From NCBI GenBank assembly GCA_965261015.1, contig CBDHCC010000002.1, forward strand, positions 806,001 to 870,000: a DNA stretch of 64,000 bases. Direction: 5' to 3'. Under the pieces are notes generated by a model. It worked only from the letters and a program-made list of their open reading frames with translations, did no database searches and was not told the DNA's origin. Both the position numbers and the translations under genes were made by a program. This document shows positions 1 through 11,500 of the stretch, in pieces. The stretch's first letter is position 1; each line of letters opens with the position of its first letter. This DNA is from CBDHCC01 sp965261015 (lineage in GTDB: Bacteria; Pseudomonadota; Alphaproteobacteria; Sphingomonadales; Sphingomonadaceae).

Positions 1-1213
1 TGATGCGCTGCACGCGTGACGGCGAGATGCCCACGTCGGACAGGCACCCCGCCGCCGAGGTCTCGCGAGAGGTCACATGCGGCCAGCGACCGTGATGGAT
101 GCTCAGATCAGTGCCCTGCGTGCCCTCGATGAGAACCCGCTTGCCCTGACGCATGAGGCGCTCCAATCCGCCGCGCACCTCCCTCACATACTTGGCAAGC
201 TGCGGCACTTCGGTGGCGAGCCGAACCGGCGGGCCGTAGAGCGTCTGTTGGCCGCGGTTCAGAATTTTTCGGGCCGCAGCAGAGCCTGCCCCCTGCTTGG
301 TCGAGCCGATCGACCCCAGTTCGCCTGCCTCCAATCGCCGGTCTTCGTCATCAATGACGATCGCGCGGGGATCAATCGACAGCCGATCGCCAGTGAGTTC
401 GTGATCCGCAATTTCCTTCATCATCTGGGGAAGCCAGATCGTGGAGCCGGCAGCGATGAACACCTGAGCGTCCGGCGCCGAGCCCGTGCCGGACGGAAGC
501 TGGACGTAGGTGTACTCCGGCTTGAACACCTTGTGGCCGGCATTCGGGCCGCCGACACGAACAAGAGTGTCATAGCCGGCTGCTATGTGGGCTACGATGT
601 TGCCCTTGCCCTCGCTCCCATACTGGGCACCCACAATCACGTCGACGAGACGCTGCTGATTGGCCTGACCCCCCTCCACGAACGCCCAGGCGGTCTCGGC
701 TAGAACCGCTGGATCGTAGCCATCGGCTTCCAGCACCAAACCAGCCAACCCTTTCAGGCCGTCGACCAGTGCCTCCGTCGGTTGGGCGATCACCTCTTCA
801 TACGGCTTCAGCCCGTCGCCGGCCGCCCGTCGATTGGCGTACCGGTGCGCAAGGCTCTCGCGCGGCGCGTGGAGATGTATGTGCAGCAGCTTGTCGCCGA
901 ACTCGCCTCGCAGTTGACGCAGCTGATCGGCGGTCCGAACGGAATCCAGCAGAAGGACTGATCCTTTGGCGCTATTCTCCGCCTCCCGTAGCACGGCATC
1001 CGTGACCCAGCGTCCGGCCGTCTCGCAATCCAGCTCGTCTCCAGCCGCCTGCAGCGCGCCGCGTTCGTGGCCGACCTTCTTGTGCTCCACGATCCAAGCC
1101 CTGGTGGATACCTCCGCCACCGGCCGGTAAAGGGCCGATTGAGCGACCAGCTCACGAACGAACGAGCTTTTGCCGACCGCGATCGGACCTGAAAGAGCGA
1201 TAACTTCAACCAT
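1..1213 (-). CDS. P-loop kinase-like / PurZ-type adenylosuccinate synthetase fusion (partial, cut by left edge)
   Basis: The reading frame is open for 404 codons from an ATG at 1213 to the window edge, so the C-terminus is missing. Residues 1-185 form a small P-loop kinase-like domain with a Walker A motif at residues 9-16 (GPIAVGKS). From about residue 190 the protein matches the adenylosuccinate synthetase family: VGAQYGSEGKG near 195-204, GGPNAGHK, IGSTKQGAG, and EGTQGTDL followed by HVTSRETSAAG. Housekeeping PurA normally has GDEGKG, where the Asp is catalytic. Here it is Ser200, as reported for phage PurZ, which converts dGMP plus aspartate into the 2-aminoadenylate precursor. The fusion to a kinase domain is unusual. 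A housekeeping IMP-using PurA is unlikely given the Ser and the fusion, but the substrate is inferred. It is divergent from the HD phosphohydrolase gene, with about 240 nt between them. Confidence 0.75.
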   Translation of the reverse strand, partial: MVEVIALSGPIAVGKSSFVRELVAQSALYRPVAEVSTRAWIVEHKKVGHERGALQAAGDELDCETAGRWVTDAVLREAENSAKGSVLLLDSVRTADQLRQLRGEFGDKLLHIHLHAPRESLAHRYANRRAAGDGLKPYEEVIAQPTEALVDGLKGLAGLVLEADGYDPAVLAETAWAFVEGGQANQQRLVDVIVGAQYGSEGKGNIVAHIAAGYDTLVRVGGPNAGHKVFKPEYTYVQLPSGTGSAPDAQVFIAAGSTIWLPQMMKEIADHELTGDRLSIDPRAIVIDDEDRRLEAGELGSIGSTKQGAGSAAARKILNRGQQTLYGPPVRLATEVPQLAKYVREVRGGLERLMRQGKRVLIEGTQGTDLSIHHGRWPHVTSRETSAAGCLSDVGISPSRVQRI

Positions 1214-1452
1214 CGAGCTTCTCCCCACCTTCCCTTGGCTGCCGATCGACGGACCAACAAGCCTTGGTCCCACGCGACTCTGACTCGCCGCCCTTCCGCC
1301 GTGCAGCCGCACGAGCAGACGCACGAGCAGCCTGCAGGAAACTGGCAGCCCGTCGCCGTCTTCGATCGAGCCGAAGCCACTCCCTGTCAGAAATCGAAGC
1401 CGCTGCCTTGGCGGCCGGAGACCAACCTGCAACACAGAAGGACATGAACGCC

Positions 1453-2019
1453 ATGCACACTCCCATCGTCGCCGTGAACGTCGCCAAGGGTCCCACCATA
1501 ACGCTGGCCTCGGGTCGTATATTCGATTTCCTGGACCCACATGGCAGTGACTTCGGCATCGACGATGTGGCGCACGCGCTGGCCCATGTTTGCCGCTACG
1601 CCGGACAGTGCAGCGGCTTCTATTCGGTGGCCGAGCACAGCCTGCATGTGAGCGCGACCGCGACCGATTACCAATATGAAGCGCTCCTCCACGATGCGGC
1701 GGAAGCGTTCCTCGGGGACGTTACCCGGCCCCTCAAGCAGCTGCTACCCGACTATCGGAGGATCGAGAGCACCGTTGAAGATGCCGTGGCCGAAAGGTTC
1801 GGCTTGCGTCCCGATTACCGGCCGAGCGTCAAAGCCGCTGACCTGCGCGTCCTCGCGGCCGAACAATTGCAGATCATGGCACCGGGCACCGCGGATTGGG
1901 CGGTCGCCGCCCAGATAGATCCGGCACCCATCAGCGTGGCCTTCCTGTCACCGCCAAAGGCGAAGGGCGCATTCCTGGCGCGCTATCATCAGCTGCGCAA
2001 TGCGAACTCGAGTATGTAA
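1453..2019 (+). CDS. HD-domain nucleotide phosphohydrolase (YfbR/DatZ-like)
   Basis: A 188-aa HD-superfamily metal-dependent phosphohydrolase. The likely ligands are His62 (in SVAEHS), the His80-Asp81 doublet (LLHDAAEA) and Asp130 (KAADLR). The family includes bacterial YfbR-type 5'-deoxynucleotidases and phage DatZ-type dATP triphosphohydrolases. I chose the ATG at 1453 because AGAAGGA at 1436-1442 sits 10 nt upstream. The in-frame ATG at 1444 lies only 1 nt from it, and the longer frame back to 1264 is Arg-rich and not protein-like. It is divergent from the PurZ-like fusion, which makes a shared role in dNTP pools plausible. Proteins of this family also occur alone in many alphaproteobacteria and phages, so the substrate cannot be fixed. 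Confidence 0.8.
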   Translation: MHTPIVAVNVAKGPTITLASGRIFDFLDPHGSDFGIDDVAHALAHVCRYAGQCSGFYSVAEHSLHVSATATDYQYEALLHDAAEAFLGDVTRPLKQLLPDYRRIESTVEDAVAERFGLRPDYRPSVKAADLRVLAAEQLQIMAPGTADWAVAAQIDPAPISVAFLSPPKAKGAFLARYHQLRNANSSM

Positions 2020-2282
2020 CAATCTGAACAAGATCGGTCTCAGTCAGCAGCATGTAGCCGACGCTCGCGCTCTGAGACTTGTTACCGGAGATCCCAGCCG
2101 GCTGCTTGAGCAGCCCCCACCGGGTGGTCCGGTTAGGTCGTTAGTGCATGTCGTTTCCGCCGCCATTGCCAGTCGGAGGTGCAGCGAAGCGGAGCCTGAG
2201 ACCGATAATGGCGGGGTCGCTGTTTCACGGGCCGGCAGTCGAAAGTTGTTGCTGCTGTTCTAGGCCGTCCCAAGGCCATTGC

Positions 2283-2462
2283 TTAATTCCAAAGCCGGCA
2301 CGGCGCGTCGTCCTGCACCACTCCCGGTACGGCAGTGAGTGCGTGATCAAGTAGAGCGGCCGCGCGTGTGGCACCGGCGTTATCCAGGAGTGTCAGAGCT
2401 TCACGCAGGTGACCAGCCGCTTTCTCGCAGAGCTTAAGGCGCGAATCAAGATCAATGCTCAT
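2283..2462 (-). CDS. small helical hypothetical protein
   Basis: A 59-aa acidic, Leu/Ala-rich, predicted helical protein starting MSIDLDSRLKLCEKAAGHL, using the ATG at 2462. An upstream in-frame ATG at 2510 would give 75 aa, but the added residues look less constrained and no strong ribosome-binding site decides between them. The heptad-like pattern of Leu and Ala suggests a short helical hairpin. I recognise no function. It lies downstream of the giant RTX gene on the same strand, about 130 nt away, and may be independent of it. Confidence 0.45.
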   Translation of the reverse strand: MSIDLDSRLKLCEKAAGHLREALTLLDNAGATRAAALLDHALTAVPGVVQDDAPCRLWN

Positions 2463-2592
2463 CGCGTTCTCAATTGCCTTGCACTTACCCGTTTGTAACA
2501 ACTGCTTCATCAGTTCCGCAGGTTAACAGGTCGGCCAATTCTCAAATTGCGCGACCACCTTGGTTAGCTCAGAAGATGCTTCTCGATCCCGT

Positions 2593-5500
2593 CTATGCGG
2601 CATGGAAATCCGAATAGCCTCCCACACCGTCGCGGAACCGGCGCTCCACATTGTCGAACCCGGCCGAGCCGAACGCCGCCATGTCCTGGGTCATGCGCGC
2701 CAAGCGTGCCGCATCGAGTTCGATCACGGTGGCTGGCGAGCCGGCATCCGCAATGTCGGCCGACAAGGTCTCGAGCACCACCATCTGATCGCTGGGCATC
2801 GTTGTCTGCTCGCCTTCGGCAGCTTGACCGCCAACCGAAAGGTTGCCGATCGTCTCCATGATCCACGGCTGTCCGCGTTGCGTGGTCTCCGAGGTGACGG
2901 TCCCATCCAAGTCGCCCACCACTTCGACGGACCACTGATGGTTGTCGGTCTGCGCCGCCTGCCCATCGTCGACAGGCACTCCGGCGTCGTACTCAGCGAA
3001 AGCATCGAAATCCTCGCGAAGCAGCCGCGGGTCGATACCGCCGAAGTTGTCGAACCGCCGCTCGATCAGTTCCGACCAGCTGCCCGACGGGGGTTCGCTG
3101 GCGCGTGCACTCGAGGCGATCGGGGTGCGCGGAGCCGCCGCCGGCTTGAACGACAGCATGGCCTCGCCAACACTGCCGACTGCACCATTCGCACGCGTGA
3201 AGCTCGCGGTGGCCAGCATGGTGTTCAGCCCGAGCTTGACCTCGCCGGACAAGGCGTTGGCGCGCAGATCGATGGAAACGATGCCGTGATCCGCGAGAGA
3301 CTTCATCTCGCCCGCGTCGGTGACCCCGTTGTCGTTGTCATCCACCCAAACCTTGAGCTCGCCAAAGCGGGCATCCTTGGCGTCCAGGCGACCATCGCCG
3401 TTGCTGTCGAGGGAGGCCAGCGCCTCCAGGCTGGTGCGCGCGAGCGGGTTCTCGACGAAGAAGTCGAGCTCCGAGCCGTCGTCCACCCGTCCGTTGTTGT
3501 TGCGGTCGATAACAAGGAAGCCATCGCCGCGGCCGACCCAGCCGGTGTCGTCGGCGGCACCGTTGCCATCCATATCGAACCGCGCGCGCGACTTGCCGCC
3601 CTCGACGATTTCCAGGCCATCGCCGTCAAGGTCGAGCACCAGCGGCGTCGTCATGCCGTAGCGCTTGTCCTTGAAGCTCACGATGGTGGTGCCGTGGACC
3701 GCATTGGCGCGCGGATCGAAGACGCCACCGTTTCCGGTAGGACGAATCACAGCCACGCCGTTCACCGCGCCGACGCGGTGCTTCTTGGCCTTGCCACCGA
3801 AGGATTGGCTGGAGACCTCCATGCTCAGCGGGTTACTGGCGGCGGAGAAGAAGGTCAGGGCCGCGTCCAGGAACTCGCGCTTGGTGCCGTCGGTCCGCGT
3901 CCAGGTGCCGCGATTGAGAACGGCCACCTCTCCAAGTTCGGAGGTGCTCTCGACCGGCGTTCCCGTAAGATCGATGGATGCAAGGCCGATGTCAGTCAGG
4001 GTGGCGGTCTCGCCCTCGTCGACGGCACCGTCGCCATCGGCATCAAGCCAGATGCCGAACTCCGCGAAGCGCGCGTCGCTCGCTGACAGCAGACCATCGC
4101 CGTTGCTGTCGAACGCCCGCAAGCCGTCCAGGTCGGAACGGGCACCCGGCACGTCGTTCACGAAGCTGAACTCGCCTGCGTCGGTCAGCGTGCCGTCACC
4201 ATTGCGGTCGACGTAGAGGAACGCCTCGGTGGTGCCAATCCAGCTGGTGTCATCGGCGAGCCCGTCTCCGTCCAGGTCGAAGCGCGCGCGGCTCTGCGCG
4301 GCCGAGAGGGTGCGGACACCCAAGCCGTCCAGATCGAGGATGATGGGTGATGCGATCGACACGGAGTTATTCCCCTTGAACGTGAGCTTTTCGACACTGA
4401 TGAGAGTGTCGGTACCGTCGTTGTCCTTGTTCTTCTTGCCGGGGTCGTTGTCGCGCACCTTGAGTGTGCCTCCCCCGGTCAGGATGGAGTATTCCTCGCG
4501 GCGTCCCTTGTAGTTCGCGGTGTCGTAACCCGCGCCGCCGTCCAGCAAGTCGTCGCCTTCCTGACCCTCGAGCCTGTCGTCGCCGTCATAGCCCAAGATG
4601 TGATCGGCCCGATCCGTGCCCTTCAGATTGTCGTTCCTGGCGGACCCGGTGATGGTGCGCTCGTATTCGGGAAGATCACGGATGGCGATGGTGAACGCCT
4701 GCACGACCGTCGCGCCGGCGGCGTCGCGGGCCTTGACGCGGACTCCAGCGCTCGCGGACGTCTCGTAATCGAGCACGGCTCCCGCCTTAACCAGCAGACG
4801 GTTGCCGGAGATCTCGAAAAGGCTGCTCGGCGCATCGAGAATGAAGCTGTGCGCGTCTCCGCTGTCGGGGTCGATCGCCGACAAGACGCCCACGAGGGTG
4901 CCCGCGGCCGAGTTTTCGTCCACGGCCGCCGAGCTGATCGCAATCCCGGTCGGCGCCCGGTTCGACGGCGCGTCGATCGCGTAACTGGCAATGCTGCGCG
5001 CCGTTCCGCCACGTCCATCACTCACGTCGACCGCGAAGCTGTCCGTGGCTGCGGCGGTGCCGTTGTGGGTGAAGGTGAAGCGGCCACTCGCGGCGTCGAG
5101 CGCGACCGTGCCGAAGCGGGGCTGCACGGCGACGCTGTAGGTGAGCGTGTCTCCATCCACGTCGGAGGCTAGGACCTGCCCCTCGGCCGAGCGGCCGAAC
5201 GCCACCCGTCCGGAAATTGGTGCAGCTGTCGGAGTATCATTCACAGCGGCGATGGTGAGGCTGACTTCCTTGGTCGCTCGAGCTCGACCATCGTCCGCGA
5301 AGACCTGGAGCGCCACGGGGCCGTTGAAGTCCTGCGGCGGCTGCCCCGACAAGGTGAGCGTGCGCGCGTCAAAGGCGAGCCAAGCCGGCAGCGCTGCTCC
5401 TCCATTGCCAGTGACACCGATCGTGAGGACATCGCCGTCGACGTCCGAGAAGGCGGTCGCCGGCAGCGTCACGCTGAAGCGCTGGTCCTCGGTTCCGAGC

Positions 5501-8500
5501 AGGGTCGGCAAGGCACCAATCGTCGGAGCGTCGTTGACGGGGCGGATGACGAGCCGGAACGCGTCGGTCGCGGTCAGTGCGCCGTCACTTGCCACCACGT
5601 CGATCTCGAAGACGCCGTTCAGGTCCGCGGGCGGGGTGCCGGTGAAGCGCTGTCCGTCGAAGGCAAGCCAGGTCGGGAGCGAGCGCCCGTCGGTCAGCTT
5701 GGCCGACAGCGTGAGCACGTCGCCGTCCACATCCGTGAAGGTGTCGGACCCAATCGGGAGGTCGACGGGCGTGTCCTCGTCGATGTTCACGTCCGGAATC
5801 AGCCGGGCCACGACTGGTCCGTCGTTGACCGACAGGAAGGTGAGCCGAAAGCGGTCGGTCACGTTGGCTGATCCGTCGGAAGCCGTCACCGCGAGCTCGA
5901 AGGCGCCGTGGAAGTTCGCCGGCGGTGTGCCGGTCAGACGATCTCCCGTGAGTGTGAGCCAAGCGGGCAGCGGATCGCCGTTGGCCAGGGTCGCGGTGTA
6001 GGTCAGAGCGTCGCCGTCGACGTCCTCGAACGCATTGTCCGGAATGGCGATGGAGACTGCCTGGTCCTCGGCATAGACCTGATCGTTCAGCGGGCGGATG
6101 ACGGCGGGCGCGTCGTTCACGGGTGCAACCGTCAGGCGGAAGATGTCGCTGACCGCGAGCGTTCCGTCGCTCGCCATCACCTCGATGTCGAACTGCCCGT
6201 TGACGTCGGCGGGCGGCGTACCGGTGAAGCGCTCTCCGTCGAACAGGAGCCAGGATGGAAGGTCCGCCCCCGAGGAGAGGCGAGCCGTAAAGGCCAGCGC
6301 GTCACCGTCCACGTCCGCGAAGCGGCCGCGATCGATCGCGACGTCGATCGCGACGTCCTCGTCGCTGACGGCGTCATCCAGCGCCTGGAGCAGGACCGGT
6401 CGGTCATTGACCGGCCTGATCGTCAGACGGAAGCCGCTCGTCGCCTCGGCCGTGCCGTCCGATGCGGTGACGACCAAGTCCAGGCGGCCGTTGAAATCAC
6501 GAGGCGGCGTGCCCGTGAAGCGTCTCTCGGCAAAGCTCAGCCAGGACGGCAGGGGCTCACCATTCGCCAGCCTGGCGCCGAGCGTGAGAGTGTCGCCGTC
6601 CACATCGGTGAAGGCACCGGCGGGCAGCGTCAGGTCAATGGGCGTGTCCTCGTCCACGGCACGGTCGCGCAGGACCAGGGCTGCGACGGGCGCGTCGTTC
6701 ACGGGTGTGATCGAGAGCCGGAAGACGTCGGACACGCTCGCCTGGCCGTCGCTTGCGGTGACCCGGATGTCGACCACGCCGTTGTAGTCCGCGGGAGGCG
6801 TGCCGGTAAACCGCTGACCATCAAAGGCGAGCCAAATTGGCAGGTCGGTCCCTCCCTCCAATCGAGCCGAGAGGGTCAAGCGGTCGCCGTCGACGTCGGC
6901 AAACCGGTCGCGCGGAATGACGAAGTCGAAGCGGGCGTCCTCGTTCAATGTCACGTCGTCCAGTGCCGCCACGAGCATGGGCGCGTCATTCACGGCGGCC
7001 ACCGTCAGGCGCATGGTGGCAACGGTGGCGGTCTGTCCGTCACTGGCGGTCACCAGCAGGTCCAGAGCGCCGTTGAAGTCGTGGGGCGGCGTGCCAGACA
7101 AGCCGGCCCCACCGAAGACGAGCCATGCCGGAAGCGGGTCACCCGTGGCGAGCGTCGCGGTGAAGCTTAGCGCGTCTCCGTCGGCGTCCTGCAAGCGGTC
7201 GAGCGGCAGGGCGACCGAGAAGGCGGTGTCCTCGCTGGTGGCGACATCATCCAAGCGCCGCAGCAGCACGGGCGCGTCGTTGACCGGGTCGATCGCCAGC
7301 GTGAACGACGCCTGCGCCGGGAGGGCGCCGTCCGAGGCGGTCACCGTGATCGCGAGCGTGCCGTTGAAGTCGAGTGGCGGTTGACCGGTAAACCGGGTGC
7401 CGTCGAAGGCGAGCCAGGAGGGCAACGCGGAGCCGTCGGCCGAGAGCGCCGTCAGGGCGAGCGTGTCGCCGTCCGGATCGGTGAAGAGACCGGCGGGAAG
7501 CGCCAAGTCGACGGCGGTGTCTTCATCGACGTGCGCGTCGGAAATCGTGCCAGTGCGCACGGGCGCGTCGTTCACGGCGGCGACCGTCAGGCGGAAGCCG
7601 TCGACCACGCTAGCCGTTCCGTCGCTCGCCGTCACCTCAAGGTCGAGGCTGCCGTTGAAGTCCCGCGGCGGCTGCCCCGTGAAGCGCTCACCATCGAAGG
7701 ACAGCCAATCAGGCAGGGGCTGACCATCCTGAAGCATGGCGGTGACCGTGAGCATGTCACCATCGGCGTCGCCGAACCGTCCGGGCACCGCAAAGTCGAT
7801 CGTCTCGTCCTCGAGGACCCGGACGTCCGTCAGCGGCACCAGCACCACCGGCGCATCGGCCACCGGATCGATGACGAGACGGAAGCCGCCCACCACCTCG
7901 GCCTGTCCGTCGCTGGCGACGATGGCGAGCTCGAGCGTGCCGTGGAAATCGCGGGGCGGCGTGCCGGTCAGCCGCCCGCCATCGAACGCGAGCCATTCAG
8001 GCGGGGCCGAGCCGTCGGCCGAACGCGCCGTGAAGGCGAGCGCATCGCCGTCCACGTCCGCAAAGCGGTCCAATGGCACTAGGATGTTGACGATGTCGTC
8101 CTCGGCCGAGGAGACGTCGTCGAGCGCCCGCAGGAGCACCGGCGCGTCATTGGCAGCATCAATGATCAGGTTGAAACGTGCGGTCGCGTCGGCCTGGCCA
8201 TCGCTTGCCCGCACCTCGATCGCGAGTGTGCCGTTGAAGTCGGACGGTGGCGTGCCGGTGAACCGCTCGCCGTCGAAGGCGAGCCAGGACGGCAGATCGC
8301 CGTCGACCAGCCGGGCGGTCAGTGACAGCGCGTCGCCGTCCACGTCCGTGAAGCTGCGGGACGGGAGCAGGACGTCAAGAGGCTGGTCCTCGGACGTGTG
8401 CACGTCGCCGAGTGGCACGGCGACCACAGGGGCGTCGTTCACGGACGCGATGCGCAGCTCGAAGCTGTCGGACACGCTCGCCTGTCCGTCGGAGGCGGTC

Positions 8501-11500
8501 ACAGTCAGCGAGAGGACACCGTTGAAATCTAGGGGTGCCTGACCACTGACAGTCGTGCCGTCGAAAAGCAGCCAGTCGGGCAGCGGTGATCCGTCGCCGA
8601 GCGTCAGCGAATAGGAGAGCCGATCGCCGTCCACGTCGGCGAACAGGTCCGTCTGCAGGAGGAATGCGAACGCCTCGTCCTCGCGAGCCTGGAGGGCGGA
8701 CGTGGAGCCGGTCAGCACCGGCGCATCGTTCACAGGTGCGATCGACAGAACGATTTCGCGGACCGTCTCGAACTCACGGTCCGCCGCGGCGATCTCGACG
8801 ATCAGCTGGCCGTTGAAGTCCAGGGGCGGCTGCCCGGACAGGGCCCTGGTGGCGCGGTCAAAGGAAAGCCATGTCGGCAGGGCCGAGCCTCCCTTGCCGC
8901 GCACCTCCACCAGCACCGCGTCGCCGTCGGCGTCGCTCACCAGGTCGGCGGGGAGCACCGCCCGGAAGAACTGGTCCTCGGTGCCGGTCAGGACCGGGAT
9001 GGCGGCGATCTCGGGCGCGTCGTTTACAGCCGCGAGACTGACCGACACCCGCGCGGTCGCGGCGATGCCGGTTGAGTCCTCGATCTCATAGTCGAACCAG
9101 GCGTCACCGTTGCGATCTGTATCCGGCGTGACCACCAGCTGGCCGATGCCGTTGTCGGTCACCGTCAGACCGTCGGCGGCCACGATGCGCTTGAAGACGA
9201 TCGCCTGGCGATCGGCGTCGCTGTCGTTCTCCAGGAGCGACGAGATGAAGATCGTCCGGGCCGTGTCCTCCACCATCTCGAGCGCATCGTCGCGCGCGAT
9301 CGGATTGTCGCTGACCGGGAGCACGTCGATCGTGACGGTGGTCGGAATGGCGAAGCCGGACTCATTCGTGAGCGCGTAGGTGAGCGTCACGCGTCCGAAG
9401 AAGTCCGGATCGGGCGTGAAGCGCCACAGGCCGTTTTCCAATTCGGTGACACCTCGGCCCATGAGCCCGAGGAAGATCGGCGTCGTGCCCTCGGGCACGT
9501 AATCGTTGGCCATGAGCACGGCTGGATCGATGTCGAGATAGCCGTCTTCGAGGACTTCGAAGCCAGCATCCGACACGGCGATCGGCAGCTCGAACTCGGG
9601 CCGGATGATCAGCGAGACATAGCCGACGCTGGTTGCCCCGTGCTCGTCGGTCACGCGATAGCGGAAGCCTGCGTCGCCATAATACCCTGCCCGGCCTGTG
9701 AACACCGCCGTGTCGCCATCACGCACGACCGTCCCGTTGTCGCCGTTGAAGACCTCGACGATACTGAAGGCGTCGCCCTCCACATCACGATCGTTGGCAA
9801 TCATGGTGGCAAAATCGATGACGAGCGGCTCGTCCTGGCGGCCGATGAAGAGACCGTCCGGATTGGCGATCGGGGCGTCGTTCACGGCGGCCAGGTCGAA
9901 GGTGAAGTTGCCGGTCGTTTCCCGGCGGCCGTCGGTCACCGTGTAGCGGAAGGAGACCGGACCGTTGACGTTCTCGTTCGGCACGAACTGGTAGCGCCCG
10001 CCCGGCAGCGTCTGGATGCGGCCATCGGGGTGCGAGGTGGACAGCGACACGAAGCGCAGTGGGGCACCCTCGGGATCGCGGTCGTTGGCGAGGAGGTCGG
10101 CGGCCGTGAACTCGAAGGGGACGTCCTCCGTCCCTTGGAAGACGTCGTCGACGATCACGGGAGCGAGGTTGGTGGAGCGGACGTCCACGAACACCTTGCC
10201 GACGCTCGAACCGTTCACATCGTCGGTCACGACGTAATCGAAGGTGGCGCGTCCGTCGAAACCGGCGTCAGGCGTGAAGCGGATCTCGGTGCCGTCGAAG
10301 GTCACCTGGCCATGGACGGCGTTCAGCACGCCCACGAAGCGGATGAGGTCTCCGTCGACGTCTATGTCGTTCGCCAGCAGATCGGCGGGTGTGAGCACCA
10401 GCACCGTGTTCTCGACCCCGTCGAGGCGGTCGGTGTTCGCCTGCGGCGCGTCGAACAGCGGCGCGACGTGAAGCAGCACGCGGCCCGTCGAGGGCCCTTG
10501 CGCGTCGTCGGTCACCACATAGCCGAGCTCGTCCAGCCCGGAGAAGGAGGGGTCAGGGCGATATGTGACCGTCGCGCCGGCATTACCGTCCAGCGCGACG
10601 GTCAGGTCGGCCGCCTGGCTCGCACCATCAGTCGTGCGCGTGAAGGAGAGCGCGAGATTGCCGCGCACGCCGATCGGCACAGTGGCGGTGACGCGCCCCG
10701 TAGCTCGGTCGATGAGCATCCATTCGGGAAGCGGCGATCCATCGGCCATGGACGCCGTCCAGCTGGCGCCTTCCAACGTTGCGAGGGCCGGCGGTGGAGC
10801 GATCGTCATCACACCTTCGGTGACGAGGAGCTGCCCATGGACGGGAGCTGTCACCGAGAGGATGCGCAGCCGGTCGCCGTCGTCGTCGCGGTCGTTCGCG
10901 AGCAGATCGGTCAAGCGGATGGTAATCGATCCATCTTCGAATAGGCGCACATCGTCGGCAATGGCCTGAGGGCGCTCGGGCGTGGGCGCCACGTTGACGA
11001 CGATGACGGCGGGCTCGAGCGATACGCCACCCTTCTCGTCGGTCGCGGTGTAGCGGATCGCGAAGGAGCCGTTGAAGTCCGGCGTGGCGGCCAAATCGAT
11101 CCGCTCCGCCCGGGTCGCCACGCCCACCTGCGATGCACTGGGGTCGAACACCAGCGCTGTGTCCACAATCACGTCGGTCAGGATCGAAAAGCTCGGAAGC
11201 CCTTCGCCACCGGCGATGTCGAGCCGGACGGGCACGCCGCCTACATAGCGTGACGGCGGCATGCCGGCGAAGCTCAGTGTGGCAGCGTCGAAGGTGAGCC
11301 AGGACGGCAGCGGCGCGCCGCTCTCGCGTTGCGCCACGACCGACGCCGAACCGGTCAGATCAAGGGCGAACTGGCCGGCACCGGCGAAGTAGGCACTGTT
11401 CGCCAGGAGAGCGTTGATTGCCGGGTCGATCGGCTTGGTCGGATCGATCAGGAACTCGAGCGTGAAGCCCGGACGTACTGTGGAGACACGATCGTCCTCG

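Noticed and set aside
77..703. Plus-strand frame over the synthetase domain
   Set aside because: Antisense to the PurZ-like gene, no ribosome-binding site and no motif.
1264..1452. N-terminal extension of the HD phosphohydrolase gene
   Set aside because: The added residues are Arg/Ala-rich, unlike the family, and the ribosome-binding site supports the ATG at 1453.
2560..4086. Long plus-strand frame under the 3' end of the giant gene
   Set aside because: Shadow of the giant; composition follows the opposite strand's repeats.
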